Below are positions 8,200-17,065 of a stretch of DNA of 64,000 bases, piece by piece; positions within the stretch are counted from its first letter, which is position 1, and each line of letters opens with the position of its first letter. The notes beneath the pieces are model-generated. The model worked only from the letters and a program-made list of their open reading frames with translations, had not been told where the DNA came from and ran no database searches. The DNA comes from JBKCUA01 sp046318675. GTDB lineage: Bacteria; Pseudomonadota; Alphaproteobacteria; JAJTHO01. Both the position numbers and the translations under genes were made by a program. The stretch is from positions 62,001-126,000 of the forward strand of contig JBKCUA010000013.1 in assembly GCA_046318675.1 (NCBI GenBank). The letters are read 5' to 3'.

Positions 8200-8925
8200 T
8201 TAATGGAGGTGGATAGCATCTTTGAGATAAATGCAGGTGAGCAAGGCAAAGATATATGCCTGAATCAACGCTACAAAAACCTCAAAGCCGATAAGAAGTA
8301 CAGTAAATACAAACGGCAGAACCCCGAAAACACCCAATGTTACGACAAAGCCAAGCACCACTTTTAGCAAAATATGCCCCACCAGCATATTAGCAAAAAG
8401 TCGCACAGAAAGGCTCATTGGTCTGACAAAATAGGAGAAAATCTCAACCGGAACCAGCACCGGAGCCAGAATTAGCGGCGCGCCCTCAGGAAAAAATAAA
8501 TGAAAGAAATGCAGGCCATGGCGCACCAAGCCGATAATGGTCACGGTAATAAAAACTAAGAGTGCCAAGGCCAAGGTAACAATAATGTGGCTGGTAAACG
8601 TGAAGGAATAAGGCAACATCCCGAAGAGGTTGCCTAGCAGCACGAAGGTAAATAGAGCAAAAACAAAAGGCAGATACCGCAAGGCCTCAATCCCGGCGGT
8701 ATCCTGAACCAGATTGCGGATGAATTTATAATACATTTCAGCGCAAGCTTGACCAACAGATGGGAGGAGACGAGAAGGATTAACGAAGTAATAAAGCGTT
8801 GCGAATGCAATAATGACGGTAAGAATCATCATCACAGCGGAATTGGTAATTGATAAATCTACGCCAGCCACCGTGGGCAACGGTACCAGGGGAAGAATGG
8901 CAAATTGGGTAAGTGGGTTAGACAC
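8200..8925 (-). CDS. atpB: ATP synthase F0 subunit a
   Basis: 241 residues, five to six membrane helices. The signature helix PMSLSVRLFANMLVGHILLK contains the essential Arg of the proton channel, and the C-terminal helix FVALIQAYIFALLTCIYLKDA is also diagnostic. Forms the half-channels next to the c-ring. Starts 6 bases after the atpI stop, consistent with one transcript. Length normal. Confidence 0.96.
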   Translation of the reverse strand: MSNPLTQFAILPLVPLPTVAGVDLSITNSAVMMILTVIIAFATLYYFVNPSRLLPSVGQACAEMYYKFIRNLVQDTAGIEALRYLPFVFALFTFVLLGNLFGMLPYSFTFTSHIIVTLALALLVFITVTIIGLVRHGLHFFHLFFPEGAPLILAPVLVPVEIFSYFVRPMSLSVRLFANMLVGHILLKVVLGFVVTLGVFGVLPFVFTVLLIGFEVFVALIQAYIFALLTCIYLKDAIHLH

Positions 8926-8931
8926 ACATCC

Positions 8932-9246
8932 TCATGATGGCGGGGCTACCGCGCGGATGACACTTCTAATGCCTGCCCCGAAGCCGAGCAAGATAAAAAT
9001 GATCATTAGAATCGGAGAAAATGCAAGCCAGCGATCAAGATGGTAACCAATAAACCCGCCAACCCCTATAGGCACAAGAAATTCAATCATAATATGCATA
9101 GCCCTGCCCATGGCTTCGCCCTGGGTCTGCGGCTCAGGCGGCGGGGCATCTTCCCCTGTTGCCCGTTTCATATCCTGCTGCAGGCGGCTGAGCTCCTCCT
9201 GCAACCGGGCATCGTTGTCATTATTCAGCGGGGGCAACAGGGACAC
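8932..9246 (-). CDS. atpI: ATP synthase protein I (AtpI), c-ring assembly factor
   Basis: A charged N-terminal segment (RLQEELSRLQQDMKR) is followed by two membrane helices (MIEFLVPIGVGGFIGYHLD and ILMIIFILLGFGAGI), the AtpI layout. It helps c-ring assembly and heads the F0 operon. The start is uncertain. The frame is open to 9288, which would overlap the dsbA end by 68 bases; GTG at 9246 is chosen here; ATG at 9171 is the next strong candidate but would delete the conserved charged stretch. The overlap with the upstream dsbA-like gene suggests it is cotranscribed. Confidence 0.8.
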   Translation of the reverse strand: MSLLPPLNNDNDARLQEELSRLQQDMKRATGEDAPPPEPQTQGEAMGRAMHIMIEFLVPIGVGGFIGYHLDRWLAFSPILMIIFILLGFGAGIRSVIRAVAPPS

Positions 9247-9934
9247 TGGCCAATGCTTTATCCAACGCGGCAGAGAGTGCTTCCACACCTACGTCACCAC
9301 TGATTTTTGTGTCGCCAACAAAGAACGTCGGGGTGGATTCCACTTTTAGATTATTTCCGGCGTCAAGTCGAACCTCTAGAAGCTTAACTTTCAATGGTTC
9401 TGAGGCCAGACAGGCATCAGCAACAGCGGCATCAAGACCTGCTAGAGCGAGCAATTGTCGAAGGGTAGTTATATCGCCGCTGGCATTGTGCCAGTCGGAT
9501 TGTTTTTCAAATAATAGGGCAATCGCTCCAAAGTACGAAGATTCCGGCAGGCAGCGGGTTAGTTGTGATGCTTGAAAGGATAAATTCTCCAATGGGAAGT
9601 CCCGAAAAATAAAACGAACCTTACCAGTGTCGATGTACTTTTGCTTAATGACCGGCAAAGTAGTAGCGTGGAAGTGTGCACAATGGCCGCACCCTAATGA
9701 GGCGTATTCTATGATGGTTATTGGTGCGTTTATAGATCCGAGACTGCGTTCGCTCCAAAGATACTGTTTTACTTCAGTCTTGGACTCAACCACTTGAGTA
9801 GAAGGGGTAGTTTCAACAGCCGCAGTGGTATCAGGTTTTTGTGCTGAAGAAGTGACTTGTTCAACCTTGTTGTTATCACACGCTGTAAGTAAGCTTATCG
9901 CGACTATAATGGTAAAAAAATAAGATAGTTTCAT
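9221..9934 (-). CDS. DsbA-like thioredoxin-fold lipoprotein
   Basis: 237 residues from ATG 9934, with GGGAGAATATTG as ribosome binding site. The signal peptide ends in a lipobox (LLTAC, Cys19), so the protein should be lipid-anchored in the periplasm. A Thr/Ser-rich linker (20-55) precedes the thioredoxin-like domain with the redox motif C82-G-H-C85. A cis-Pro-type segment ESTPTFFVG follows near the end. It belongs to the DsbA/Thioredoxin_4 group of periplasmic thiol oxidoreductases or isomerases; the exact partner is unknown. Two extra Cys (in TRCLPES and ADACLAS) are typical of this group. Encoded between dciA and atpI. Confidence 0.85.
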   Translation of the reverse strand: MKLSYFFTIIVAISLLTACDNNKVEQVTSSAQKPDTTAAVETTPSTQVVESKTEVKQYLWSERSLGSINAPITIIEYASLGCGHCAHFHATTLPVIKQKYIDTGKVRFIFRDFPLENLSFQASQLTRCLPESSYFGAIALLFEKQSDWHNASGDITTLRQLLALAGLDAAVADACLASEPLKVKLLEVRLDAGNNLKVESTPTFFVGDTKISGDVGVEALSAALDKALASVPVAPAE

Positions 9935-9954
9935 CAATATTCTCCCTAATATCA

Positions 9955-10470
9955 TCACCTCTTAACGTATCCACCAAGTCTTGCCAAGGCTATTTTCAGA
10001 GCATCATCAATTTTGGTATCCGGCAATCTGATAGGTATCGCATCTGGTAGTTCTTTTTTGGGCGGCGGGTGAATAAAATCCTTAATAGGAAAATGGATTA
10101 ATTTTACCCGAGCAATTGCTGGGTAACCAAATAAATTGTTTATTTTTTCTAGAAATAGTGGCGTGGAATGTTGAGCTTGCAAAGCGAATGCGTTAGCAAC
10201 ACCGATATGAATCGTGCCATTGCGATGGTTATCACTGGGTGCAAAAATGATTTTTAACGGTCGTGTGTATTCACCTAAAGGAGAGCCGAATATTTCAGAC
10301 CAATGGTGTAACAATGCATGATTCGCAAACCCGCGTCGATTAAAAGCGGTTTTCAATAGCAGTGGGATTGTTTTTCCTACGGCAGTGGGCTTAAGGTGCC
10401 GGGGGAACGCCTCTGGGGATTGTTGTTCTCGCACCAGAAAAATATGGCCGAAGTTACTTCGAAATAGCAA
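9955..10470 (-). CDS. dciA: DciA-family (DUF721) replicative helicase loader
   Basis: Up to 171 residues. The N-terminal domain with LLKTAFNRRGFANHALLHHWSEIFG and LKIIFAP matches DUF721/DciA, which loads DnaB helicase in bacteria lacking DnaC. The C-terminal third, with PPPKKELPDAIPIRLPDTKI then DDALKIALARLGGYV, contains a short helical unit seen in alphaproteobacterial members. The first in-frame start is TTG at 10470; GTG at 10434 is an alternative. It lies 20 bases upstream of the dsbA-like gene, an arrangement (DUF721 then thioredoxin-fold protein) common in alphaproteobacteria. Confidence 0.8.
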   Translation of the reverse strand: MLFRSNFGHIFLVREQQSPEAFPRHLKPTAVGKTIPLLLKTAFNRRGFANHALLHHWSEIFGSPLGEYTRPLKIIFAPSDNHRNGTIHIGVANAFALQAQHSTPLFLEKINNLFGYPAIARVKLIHFPIKDFIHPPPKKELPDAIPIRLPDTKIDDALKIALARLGGYVKR

Positions 10471-10629
10471 TAGCTTTTGGATTGTCCTAGATAAATAAAC
10501 AATATAGGATGGAAAAATTGAACTAAATCATTGTTAAATAGACAAAATAAAGAAAAATAAATAGCAAGCCAGATAGAAGAAGATTTAAAGCGGCGTCGGA
10601 CAGGCTTCATTTACCGCACATCTAAAGAG

Positions 10630-10860
10630 TTGGCAGATGCCGCCGCGAACGTGCTCGATTGTCGCAGCGTGAACACAACGGAGATAGCAAATGTTTTGCC
10701 TCGCGCCATCAATAATAATGATAAAGATGCACGCTATGGCTACCACCAATCGTTTATTGAAATATGTCAGGTGGTAAGCAGCAAAGGTATTGAAAATATA
10801 ATATCGCGTATTATATTTTCAAGGATAAGCACCTCTTCAAAAAACGCACGCAGCAGCTAG
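10630..10860 (+). pseudogene. Unrecognised ORF, possibly a decayed transposase N-terminus
   Basis: An open frame of 76 codons starting at a TTG, in frame with further open codons upstream to about 10570. Residues ELADAAANVLDCRSVNTTEI, NVLPRAI and NNNDKDARY look like real protein sequence, and resemble to me the N-terminal part of some transposases, but I cannot confirm this. After DARYGYHQSF the sequence becomes low-complexity, and it crosses the palindrome at 10792-10820. No good ribosome binding site. Best read as a gene remnant in the 406-base gap between dciA and uvrC. Confidence 0.3.
10792..10820. repeat. Perfect 12-base inverted repeat with 5-base centre
   Basis: GAAAATATAATA (10792-10803), centre TCGCG, then TATTATATTTTC (10809-10820). 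The arms are perfectly complementary. The arms are AT-only apart from the terminal G/C pair and lack a following T-run, so it is a poor intrinsic terminator; it could be a protein-binding site or the relic of an element end. It is within the gap upstream of uvrC. Confidence 0.55.
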
Positions 10861-10876
10861 GCTCCATTTCACCGCC

Positions 10877-12715
10877 ATGCCCAACACCCCCACCTCCCTA
10901 GCCGCCGGCGTTGCTGTTATCCATGGCTACCTCGCCACCTTGGACGCCGCGCCGGGGGTATACCGGATGCTGAACACTGACCATGAACCGCTGTACATCG
11001 GCAAGGCTAGAAACCTCGGCAAGCGGGTTGCCGCTTACACCAAACCCAATACCCTGCCCCTGCGCCTACAGCGAATGATCGCAGAAACCGCGGCAATGGA
11101 GTTTATCGTCTGCCAGAGCGAGACGGAGGCTTTATTGCTGGAATGTAGCCTAATCAAAAAGCTTAGGCCTCGATATAACGTCCTACTGCGGGACGATAAA
11201 ACCTATCCCTATATCTTTATCCGCCGCGATCACCCATTTCCCCAGATTCTCCGCCACCGCGGAGCACGTGATAAGAGCAAGGGACAATACTTCGGCCCCT
11301 TCGCCTCGGCCAGCAACGCCGCCGAAGCCATTGTCACGTTGCAAAAAATCTTTCAGCTTCGCCCCTGCCGCGATACAGTGTTTAACAACCGCACAAGGCC
11401 ATGCCTGCAATACCACATCAAGCGGTGTTCCGCCCCGTGCGTGGGGTATATTGACGCCGGACGCTACGGCGATCTAGTCACGGGAGCGGCTGATTTCCTC
11501 AAAGGTAAAACCACAGCGGTACAAGAACACCTGCGCGAACAGATGCTCATCTCCAGCGGCCAACAGGACTATGAACAGGCGGCTTTCTACCGCGATCGCC
11601 TCAAAGCCCTGACCCAAGTTCAGGCCAGCCAAGCCGTGCACCTCGACGGCGTTGGCGACGCCGATATTATGGCAATTGCCCGGGTGGGGGGTAAAACCTG
11701 CGTTGAAGTGTTTTTTTATCGCGGCGGCAGCCACTACGGCAATACCGCTGAGTTCCTCAAAGACGATGCTCAATTACCTCTTGAAGAGGTTTTGTCCAGC
11801 TTTATCGGCCAGTTTTATACCACCACCCCCTCCCCGCCCCTAATCCTTGTCAATCTTATTCCCGCAGAAGAATCGCTGCTCAGCGAAGCTTTAAGCCTGA
11901 ACCTAGGCTACAGGGTAAGCATCATCAACCCCCAGCGAGGCAATAAACACACAGTAGTACAAGCAGCAGAACATAATGCCTTGCAAGCCCTAGCCCGCCA
12001 CCATAGCGAAGCAGGGCGAACAACAGAACTTCTCAATCGTTTACAGATATTATTTAATCTCCCAGCTCTCCCGGAACGCATCGAGGTCTATGATAACAGC
12101 CATATCCAAGGCACCACCGCCTTAGGAGCAATGATCGTCGCCAGTCCAGCGGGGTTTGAGAAAAAACACTATCGTCTTTTCCGCTTCCCCTCCACTCCAG
12201 GGGAAGGCGATGATTACGCCATGCTGCGCCAGATGCTGCGCCGCCGGTTTGCCCATCTTGACGACGGCTGGCAGGCACCAAACCTCCTCCTCATTGATGG
12301 CGGGGCGGGACAGTTATCCACCGCGCTCGCATTATTAAAAGAGATGAATTTGCATTTACCCGTAGTAGCTATTGCCAAGGGTGAAGACCGAAACGCCGGC
12401 CGGGAGTGGTTTTTTTATCCTGGCAAAGAAACCTTTCAATTGCCGAAAGATGATCCGCTTTTATACTATCTGCAACGCTTGCGGGACGAGGCGCACCGCT
12501 TCGCCGTCACCCGCCACCGAGCCAACCGGGGCAAGAATATGCTGGATTCCAGTCTCGACGCTATTCCGGGCGTTGGAGCCAAACGCAAAAAAGCCCTGCT
12601 CCTCCACTTCGGCAATGCCAAAGCCGTGCGCAGTGCCAGCATTACCGATTTGCTTAATGTCCCGGGTATTGATGCCACCACCGCCACCAAAATTTTCGCA
12701 CATTTTACAGGCTAG
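10877..12715 (+). CDS. uvrC: Excinuclease ABC subunit C
   Basis: 612 residues, full length. It makes the dual incisions in nucleotide excision repair with UvrA/B. The GIY-YIG domain is at residues 27-42 (GVY...YIGKA). The Cys-containing segment CLQYHIKRCSAPC is about residues 175-190. The UVR (UvrB-binding) motif is near 205-240, the RNase H-like C-terminal nuclease has YDNSHIQGT and LLLIDGGAGQL, and tandem helix-hairpin-helix units (IPGVGAKRKKALL, VPGIDATTATKI) end the protein. No clear ribosome binding site precedes ATG 10877. mutY follows 1 base after the stop, forming a repair operon. Confidence 0.97.
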   Translation: MPNTPTSLAAGVAVIHGYLATLDAAPGVYRMLNTDHEPLYIGKARNLGKRVAAYTKPNTLPLRLQRMIAETAAMEFIVCQSETEALLLECSLIKKLRPRYNVLLRDDKTYPYIFIRRDHPFPQILRHRGARDKSKGQYFGPFASASNAAEAIVTLQKIFQLRPCRDTVFNNRTRPCLQYHIKRCSAPCVGYIDAGRYGDLVTGAADFLKGKTTAVQEHLREQMLISSGQQDYEQAAFYRDRLKALTQVQASQAVHLDGVGDADIMAIARVGGKTCVEVFFYRGGSHYGNTAEFLKDDAQLPLEEVLSSFIGQFYTTTPSPPLILVNLIPAEESLLSEALSLNLGYRVSIINPQRGNKHTVVQAAEHNALQALARHHSEAGRTTELLNRLQILFNLPALPERIEVYDNSHIQGTTALGAMIVASPAGFEKKHYRLFRFPSTPGEGDDYAMLRQMLRRRFAHLDDGWQAPNLLLIDGGAGQLSTALALLKEMNLHLPVVAIAKGEDRNAGREWFFYPGKETFQLPKDDPLLYYLQRLRDEAHRFAVTRHRANRGKNMLDSSLDAIPGVGAKRKKALLLHFGNAKAVRSASITDLLNVPGIDATTATKIFAHFTG

Positions 12716-12716
12716 C

Positions 12717-13739
12717 ATGAAAGCTATCGCCCCACCGCTGCTAACTTGGTACGATAACCACCGCCGTGATCTTCCTTGGCGGCATCAACCGGGAGAGCCT
12801 GTAAATCCGTGGGTCGTGCTTGTTTCAGAAATCATGCTCCAACAGACCACTGTTGCAACCATTCGGACACGATTTCCACTATTCTTGAAGCAATTTCCAA
12901 CCCCTACGGCACTGGCCTCCACACCGGTGGCAGATGTTATGGCCGCTTGGGCTGGACTTGGATACTATAGCCGCGCCCGCAATTTACATAAGGCAACCCA
13001 AACCATCATCAGGGATCATCAAGGCCAAATACCCAACAATCAAAGCGCCCTACGCCAACTTCCGGGCATTGGGAATTATACCGCCGCTGCCGTAGCCGCT
13101 ATTGCATTTAACCAACCTGCCGTGGTGGTAGATAGCAACATTGCCCGCATCATGACGAGGCTCCATGCCATTACCCATCCCCTTCCCGGATGTATGCCCA
13201 CTTTGATAAAGCTAGCCGGCGCACAAACACCTACTGAGCGTCCAGGCTGCTACGCTCAGGCTCTTATGGATTTAGGTAGTCTCCTCTGTACCGCCCGCAA
13301 TCCCCAGTGCCCACAATGCCCCCTAGCCAATCAGTGCGACGCCTATACCCAAGGCATCGCCCACGCACTCCCCCGCAAGAAGGCCAAATCCCAACGTCCT
13401 GTTCGAGAAGGTATCGCCCTAGTGATATTTGATCCATGGGATAAACACGTGTGGCTACAACGTCGTCCCTCCAAAGGTATGCTGGGCGGGATGCTAGCTT
13501 TTCCGGCAACATCATCATGGCTAGATCATATCCAAGCCAGCCCAGCACCAAATGGCTATAAATGCGTGCCAAAATCCGTGCGTCATATTTTTTCGCACTT
13601 TGAAGCGCATATAACGGTTCATTACAAGACGGAACAAAATCCTGATTTTTATGGATTATGGCACCCTATCGATGTGCCATTACCCACGGTCATGAAAAAA
13701 ATTCTCAGTGCAGCGTGGCAAGATCGCCACAACCAATAA
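12717..13739 (+). CDS. mutY: A/G-specific adenine glycosylase
   Basis: 340 residues from ATG 12717. Removes adenine mispaired with 8-oxoguanine. The catalytic Glu is E38 in SEIMLQQTTV, the HhH is LRQLPGIGNYTAAAV, and the catalytic Asp is D139 in VVVDSNIARI. The [4Fe-4S] ligands are C191, C198, C201, C207 (C-x6-C-x2-C-x5-C). The C-terminal NUDIX-like 8-oxoG recognition domain starts about residue 225 (ALVIFDPWDKHVWLQRRP). The open frame extends upstream through uvrC, but translation from 12717 gives the normal N-terminus. Adjacent to uvrC. Confidence 0.96.
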   Translation: MKAIAPPLLTWYDNHRRDLPWRHQPGEPVNPWVVLVSEIMLQQTTVATIRTRFPLFLKQFPTPTALASTPVADVMAAWAGLGYYSRARNLHKATQTIIRDHQGQIPNNQSALRQLPGIGNYTAAAVAAIAFNQPAVVVDSNIARIMTRLHAITHPLPGCMPTLIKLAGAQTPTERPGCYAQALMDLGSLLCTARNPQCPQCPLANQCDAYTQGIAHALPRKKAKSQRPVREGIALVIFDPWDKHVWLQRRPSKGMLGGMLAFPATSSWLDHIQASPAPNGYKCVPKSVRHIFSHFEAHITVHYKTEQNPDFYGLWHPIDVPLPTVMKKILSAAWQDRHNQ

Positions 13740-13802
13740 GAATCTGGCATAACAACAAAAGTTATCATTCTCTTAACGTGAAAAACGGTACACTGTTGCG
13801 GG

Positions 13803-16754
13803 ATGGTGCGTCTTTGTACCTTGGCACTGATACTGTGGTGCTCTGTCGCAGCAGCGGCAGAGCCAGCCTTACGTGTTGGGGAACACCGAGGATTTCAACG
13901 TATTGCAATTGATTGGAACGATCCAAACATATATGCGAACGTCAGTGCAGAAGGGATAAAAGTCACAATACACAGTGCAAGCTTACTTCCAGAGCCATTG
14001 CGTGGCCTCCCCCGACGCCTACCAAGCGTTATCAAGGAAGTAAATTTTGAAAGCCCCAATACAGCTATTCTGACTCTCCGCAAGCCCTTGACTGTTAAAA
14101 TGCAAAGAGTAAACACAGCCACAGCCATTGATTTTTATCAAGTTGGCACCATAAATACATTGGCAAACCCTCCTACAACAACAAAATCCAAAGACCTTCT
14201 TAATTCACCTTTAATGGTACCCCCTCCGGCATCCAATATTGACCAAGAGATTGCCAAATCACCGCAACCGACATCGGCACCGATTTCCCAATCAACCTCA
14301 TCCCTTCCACCTGTTGCCTTACCGGACATCTTGACACCTCCACAAAATCCTAAAGATGTACCTGCACAAACTTCGAAGCCTCCGTTACTACAAGTCACTT
14401 TAAGTCGGGGCGGCAGCGGTCTAACTCTTCGCTTTCCCTGGCCAAATACCATTGCCGCCGCTGTCTTTCAGCGGGCTGGATACACATGGGTCATCTTTGA
14501 TGATAAAGCCACCTTTGATGTTGCCGGACTTCATGCCCAAGCCGATAATCGGCTCCGCTTTATCGAACAACAGCAACATTCAAGTCTTACGGTACTTCGC
14601 CTAAAAACTCGTGAAGACCTTATTCCTACCCTATGGAATCAGGGACCTATCTGGAATCTTGATTTCCGTCCAGGAACTTTTTCCGTTGATGGAACCGTAC
14701 GAATACTAGCAGAGCCAGCCACAGGTTCTACCGCTTTTGTAGAACTTATACTCCCTCAAATCATAAGCCCTATCGCAGTAGCCGATCCAGAGGTCGGCGA
14801 TACCTTATGGGTTGCCCCCACCACTTCCGCTGGACAAGGAAACAAAAAAGATATTGTTTTTCAAGAGTTTAACATCCTACAATCTACACAAGGAATTGTC
14901 ATTGCTCCAAAAACGGATGACTTAAGCATCACAAGTAACCAAGAAAAAGTGCGGATTACCAGCTCTGCGGGTCTACGCATCAGTGCGCAGCAAACCCCTG
15001 TCGCTGAAGTTACCTCTAACACCGAACTTGTTTATAATAGTATTTTATTTAATATGACCGAATGGCGTCAAGGTAACGAAGCAAAATTTATTGCTATACG
15101 ACAAAATCTTCAGGCCGGGGTTAGTGCTGCTCCCAAGGCACAGCGTAATCCAATGCGTCTGCGCTTGGCACAATTCTTATTCAGCTACGGCTACCTTAGC
15201 GAAGCCAACGGCGTGCTAAATGCCATGATTAAAGAGCAAAATAACCTAGAAAATGCCTTGCCTGTTGCTAGCCTCAAAGGAGCCATCGCCCTGCTTACAG
15301 GCCACCCAGACGAAGCAAAAGACGTATTCTCCCAAGCTATATACAATCAAAACCCCGAGGGCAAACTATGGTTGGGTGCAACCCTGGCCGCCCTAGGCGA
15401 CAGTAAAGCAGCCGCACCACTCTTAGAAGCCGCCCGGGGGATTCCTGGGTCTTATCCCTCTCGTCATGCTGTTGAACTAGCTAGCTATGCAGTAGAAGCT
15501 TTGATTGAAGCTGGAAAGCCGTCATCTGCATTAACCTATCTCGATGGAGCTTCTTTCAAACCCATGAGCTACGGTCAACGCAAACGTATTGAATACCTCC
15601 AAGCACGTTTACTGGCTACAAAAGGCGAACGAGACAGGGCAAATGCCATCCTTACAAACCTCAGTGAAGATCGAGATCAATGGGCTCGAACTAGAGCTGA
15701 ATTTCTTCTTATTAAAATGGGGCTTAAAGATAATAGAATTACTGCCAAAGATGCCATTGACAGGTTAGAGCGCCTTCGTTTCGCTTGGCGCGGCGATGAT
15801 TTTGAATTCAGAGTTCTGGAAAAACTCGCTAACCTTTATGCAGCTGAGCGAGAATACCGCAAAAGCCTTCGTCTAATGGGGCTCATCATCAATCGCTTTC
15901 CAAAACATTCAGATAAACAGCGTCTTGAGACCGAAGTAAAAGAATTATTCAAACGTCTTTATCTTAACGGCGAAGCTGACAGTATCCCACCCCTCACCGC
16001 TCTAGCACTATACGATGAATTTCGGAATTTGACTCCAGACGATGCGTCTGGAGATGCCATGATCCGTAACTTAGCCGATCGCTTAGTGTCTGTTGATTTG
16101 CTGGATCGCGCAGGAGACCTCCTATTCCACCAAGTTCGAGAACGGATCACTGGAGCCGAACGCGCCAAAGTAGGCACGCGACTGGCATTACTACGTCTAC
16201 TCGATAAAGATGCCGAGGGGGCTATTGCCGCCCTCGATGCATCCACCGCACCAGGCATGGATGAGCCAGAAATACTCGCCCAACGTATCCGCCTGCGGGC
16301 ACGAGCTTTGTTTATGAAAAAAGACTATACAGCAGCTTTAGGTTTACTCGACCCAGATCACAGTGAGGCCAGCCTCAAACTAAAAACCGAAATCTTCTGG
16401 GAACAACGAGACTATACCCGCCTCATCCCTACCCTGCAGCGTTTGCTCACAGCCACAGGAAAAGAAGACTCCATAAATGCTGTCCAAGCACGCTATATTC
16501 TCAATCTTGGCTTAGCTTTATCTTTATCCCAACAATACACCGCACTCTCAGAGCTTCAGCACCAATACAAAAAAGTCATGGAGAAAACTGAAATGGCTTC
16601 AGCATTTAATATAATTGTCCGCACCCCTGCCAACACCGCAGCAAGCCTCAACGATATTACTCGCCAATTCACCGAAATTGGTGTATTCCAAGGGTTTCTT
16701 GATGATTATCGCCAAAAACTAAAAGAGCAAAAGCTCAGTGAGTTGACGAATTAA
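13803..16754 (+). CDS. Large exported tetratricopeptide-repeat protein
   Basis: 983 residues. The Sec signal peptide (residues 1-20, CTLALILWCSVAAAA) is followed by an N-terminal all-beta segment (about 20-115) reminiscent of AMIN-type domains, a Pro/Thr/Ser-rich linker (about 120-190), a second beta region (195-420), and then helical repeats from about 435 to the end that look like degenerate TPR units (for example RLRLAQFLFSYGYLSEANGV, AKDVFSQAIYNQNPEGKLWLG). Probably a periplasmic scaffold; the function is not known. Start at ATG 13803, or GTG 13806. It stands alone between mutY and murJ. Confidence 0.7.
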   Translation: MVRLCTLALILWCSVAAAAEPALRVGEHRGFQRIAIDWNDPNIYANVSAEGIKVTIHSASLLPEPLRGLPRRLPSVIKEVNFESPNTAILTLRKPLTVKMQRVNTATAIDFYQVGTINTLANPPTTTKSKDLLNSPLMVPPPASNIDQEIAKSPQPTSAPISQSTSSLPPVALPDILTPPQNPKDVPAQTSKPPLLQVTLSRGGSGLTLRFPWPNTIAAAVFQRAGYTWVIFDDKATFDVAGLHAQADNRLRFIEQQQHSSLTVLRLKTREDLIPTLWNQGPIWNLDFRPGTFSVDGTVRILAEPATGSTAFVELILPQIISPIAVADPEVGDTLWVAPTTSAGQGNKKDIVFQEFNILQSTQGIVIAPKTDDLSITSNQEKVRITSSAGLRISAQQTPVAEVTSNTELVYNSILFNMTEWRQGNEAKFIAIRQNLQAGVSAAPKAQRNPMRLRLAQFLFSYGYLSEANGVLNAMIKEQNNLENALPVASLKGAIALLTGHPDEAKDVFSQAIYNQNPEGKLWLGATLAALGDSKAAAPLLEAARGIPGSYPSRHAVELASYAVEALIEAGKPSSALTYLDGASFKPMSYGQRKRIEYLQARLLATKGERDRANAILTNLSEDRDQWARTRAEFLLIKMGLKDNRITAKDAIDRLERLRFAWRGDDFEFRVLEKLANLYAAEREYRKSLRLMGLIINRFPKHSDKQRLETEVKELFKRLYLNGEADSIPPLTALALYDEFRNLTPDDASGDAMIRNLADRLVSVDLLDRAGDLLFHQVRERITGAERAKVGTRLALLRLLDKDAEGAIAALDASTAPGMDEPEILAQRIRLRARALFMKKDYTAALGLLDPDHSEASLKLKTEIFWEQRDYTRLIPTLQRLLTATGKEDSINAVQARYILNLGLALSLSQQYTALSELQHQYKKVMEKTEMASAFNIIVRTPANTAASLNDITRQFTEIGVFQGFLDDYRQKLKEQKLSELTN

Positions 16755-17065
16755 ATGGCACCTCTTGTCTGTTTATACCATTTTGCCATCAAATGATTGC
16801 AAAATGATTCGCTCAAACGCGGCGCGGGCTTGCCGCTTTGCGCAGATAATGCCTACATATTGAACGTAAAGCGGCATTAAAATGCTTTATAAACAAAAGT
16901 CTTATGTTACCTCGGCTACTTTATAACACATTAACAGACAAGATATGCCCTAAAGATAGAACTCTTTGTATAAGATAGGCATTGTAGGATTAATCCATAC
17001 CCCTGTATTAGCATCCCCTGTTAGCATCCCCTCGACTTCTTAGGATTTGCACCTATAACAACCCC
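16755..17065. other. Intergenic gap of 311 bases
   Basis: No credible gene or tRNA on either strand. It contains a short tandem duplication, TTAGCATCCCCT at 17008-17019 and again at 17021-17032, just upstream of murJ. A TATAAG box near 16970 could be part of the murJ promoter. Otherwise nothing supported. Confidence 0.5.

Noticed and set aside
10377..10610. Minus-strand ORF upstream of dciA
   Set aside because: It overlaps the real dciA frame and encodes unremarkable low-complexity sequence.
16755..17065. tRNA or small RNA gene in the gap before murJ
   Set aside because: No cloverleaf, no GTTCGA-type T-loop and no paired arms were found on either strand.
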